Assembly (NCBI RefSeq): GCF_037975245.1
Contig: NC_092576.1
Coordinates: 11,043,111 to 11,107,110, forward strand
Direction: 5' to 3'
Origin: Apostichopus japonicus
Taxonomy: Eukaryota > Echinodermata > Holothuroidea > Aspidochirotida > Stichopodidae
DNA length: 64,000 bases
Shown: in pieces, positions 62,835 to 64,000 of the stretch
How positions within the stretch are numbered: the first letter of the stretch is position 1
Layout of the letters: each line of letters opens with the position of its first letter
The notes under the pieces: generated by a model
What the model saw: the letters and a program-made list of their open reading frames with translations, nothing else
Database searches by the model: none
What the model was told of the DNA's origin: nothing
Program-made: the position numbers and the translations under genes

Positions 62835-63115
62835 TAAAACCTTATATCTCTCCTAAATCAACAATTAGTTATCTATTATTGACAAAACAAGTTTGCACCA
62901 AACTGAAAGTTAAGATAATAATGGAGTCTCCTATCCCAGGATGGTACGCTATGTTTACCATCCTACGATATAAGCTTCACTTAACCTTATATCTCTCCGA
63001 TATGAACAATTAGTTATCTTTTATTGACAAATTAATTTTGCACCAAACTGAATTTAAGATAATAGTGGAGACTCCTAACTCAGGATGGTACACTTTGTTT
63101 GCTAAAATAATTGTA
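62835..63115. repeat. Local direct repeat (about 147-bp period)
   Basis: ACCTTATATCTCTCC through GGATGGTAC.CT.TGTTT occurs twice (from about 62840 and 62984). Confidence 0.85.
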
Positions 63116-63410
63116 AATTTCATTAGACGTGATCATAGGCTGTGTGCATTGGATTGCTGCCCTCAACACCTGTTTTTATATCTAACTTGACAATTAAAAA
63201 GCTGGAAGTAATTATCATTGATGGAGACCCTGGAATTTTATACAGTATTATATGATAATTTGACCTTCTTGTGTTTTTCATTGCATAACTGTTTTATAAT
63301 TAGTGGCGCTAGAGTGGTATCGAATGATTCAAAAGCAATCCCGCTTTCCTACCTTGTTTTGCCACTCATATCTCTATGTTATATTTACCTACGTGTTTTA
63401 GGCAAGGTCG

Positions 63411-63760
63411 CAGAGTTGGAGTCGAGTCTACTTAACCAGAGTCCGAGCCAAGTTTGAATATATATATGATATCTGATAATTCCATTGTTCCTACTGTAAA
63501 AGATATATGATGAGATGTTGTACAGTTAAACATGCAACATTTCTATTAAGAATACAAGCATATAATGAGCCTTCCATTGAAGCTGTGGCAAAAATTAAGG
63601 TAATACAAGACAAAAACAAAAATTGTCATTGTCGTCATGTGTGTATTTACGGACTCAGATGGACTCGGCCAAGTCCAATTCCAGATGATGTCGAGTGTGA
63701 GTCATGTCCGAGTCCAAAGCCCTTCGAGTCCGAACCAAGTCCGAGTCACATAGAAATTGA
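63411..63760. repeat. GAGTCC-rich repeat stretch
   Basis: Two clusters (63411-63455 and 63650-63755) of GAGTCCGAG and AAGTCCGAGTC-like words. The open frame across the second (SPSPSE-type Ser/Pro/Glu) is a product of the repeat. A similar short cluster lies at 31677-31717. Confidence 0.6.
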
Positions 63761-64000
63761 ACTCGTCCAGCTTTGCAAAGTAGCATTGTTTGTTCGTTCG
63801 ATTGTTTCATTTATAACAGTGTACAACAGTTGGACAATCCATTCAGTTGCCAATTTTCCCCATATTTGCTATATGACCTTTGCCGTTGACGACATATTTA
63901 GTACTTGCGTTTGAGTGGGATCTGCCCATGCACTGCATAACATAAAACAAGTTCAAAGAGTCCAATATACGATAGGATTGTAATTCCCTGGAGGTCTTCT
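63761..64000. other. Right edge, nothing recognised
   Basis: No gene or repeat boundary recognised. Confidence 0.4.

Larger units (their letters stand above)
59110..63410. repeat. Degenerate tandem array, unit about 0.6 kb
   Basis: Recurrent landmarks in the same order: a TGGCGCTATAGTAGTATTGAATGG-like motif (about 59117, 59944, 60600, 61202, 62699, 63303), TTGATTCA.AAAGTTT, CCTACGTGATCTTT, and CACCAAACTGAAAGTAA (about 59548, 60230, 60793, 61399, 62898, 63043). Spacings range from about 600 to 1500 bp, so some units are missing or fused. No gene is seen inside; short open frames such as 60134-60409 are not conserved between units. Confidence 0.75.

Overview
This is metazoan nuclear DNA: AT-rich, with GT-AG introns, long (TA)n arrays, degenerate LINE, Penelope-like and hAT elements, and a tRNA-derived SINE. 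Nothing bacterial or organellar is visible. A marine invertebrate deuterostome, most likely an echinoderm, is my best guess from the expanded death-effector-domain family and the repeat style. The species cannot be fixed from sequence alone.

The coding content is almost entirely one multigene family. Each complete gene has a short exon encoding an N-terminal death effector domain (DED, about 90 aa). A phase-1 intron joins it to one long exon encoding a B-box zinc finger, a coiled coil and a roughly 290-aa C-terminal domain that I read as a beta-propeller (inference). There is no RING finger. The layout resembles mammalian pyrin (TRIM20), where a death-fold domain replaces the RING ahead of B-box, coiled coil and a beta-rich ligand domain. 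The members are: gene A (+, 758-2229, DED exon outside the window); gene B (+, DED 13759-14038, B-box exon 15644-16293, propeller lost); gene C (-, DED 24741-24471, B-box exon 23159-21700); gene D (-, DED 34614-34335, B-box exon 33955-32643, shortened coiled coil); gene E (-, DED 44644-44377, B-box exon 42539-41050); and an extra DED exon (-, 47776-47509) in a recent tandem duplication upstream of gene E. By family logic the DED would recruit death-fold partners, the coiled coil would oligomerise, and the B-box plus C-terminal domain would sense a ligand. That would make this an innate-immune or cell-death receptor cluster. This function is inferred, not shown.

Between the genes lie mobile elements and repeats. 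From left to right: a small MITE (9.1-9.3 kb); a Penelope-like fragment (16.6-17.1 kb); an L1-like LINE relic with a mutated catalytic motif (19.3-20.5 kb); a hAT-like element (26.6-27.5 kb); a Penelope-like relic (27.7-28.3 kb); a 1.68-kb hAT element with perfect 8-bp target duplications (28560-30242); a LINE C-terminal fragment (36.4-36.9 kb); a three-copy segmental duplication (43.1-50.4 kb); a small possible gene (51.8-52.5 kb); a CR1/Jockey-like LINE with endonuclease and YADD motifs (53.5-56.1 kb, -); a tRNA-derived SINE pair split by a 343-bp hAT MITE (57.9-58.7 kb); and a degenerate tandem array of about 0.6-kb units (59.1-63.4 kb).

All calls come from reading the sequence. No database search, structure prediction or transcript data was available.
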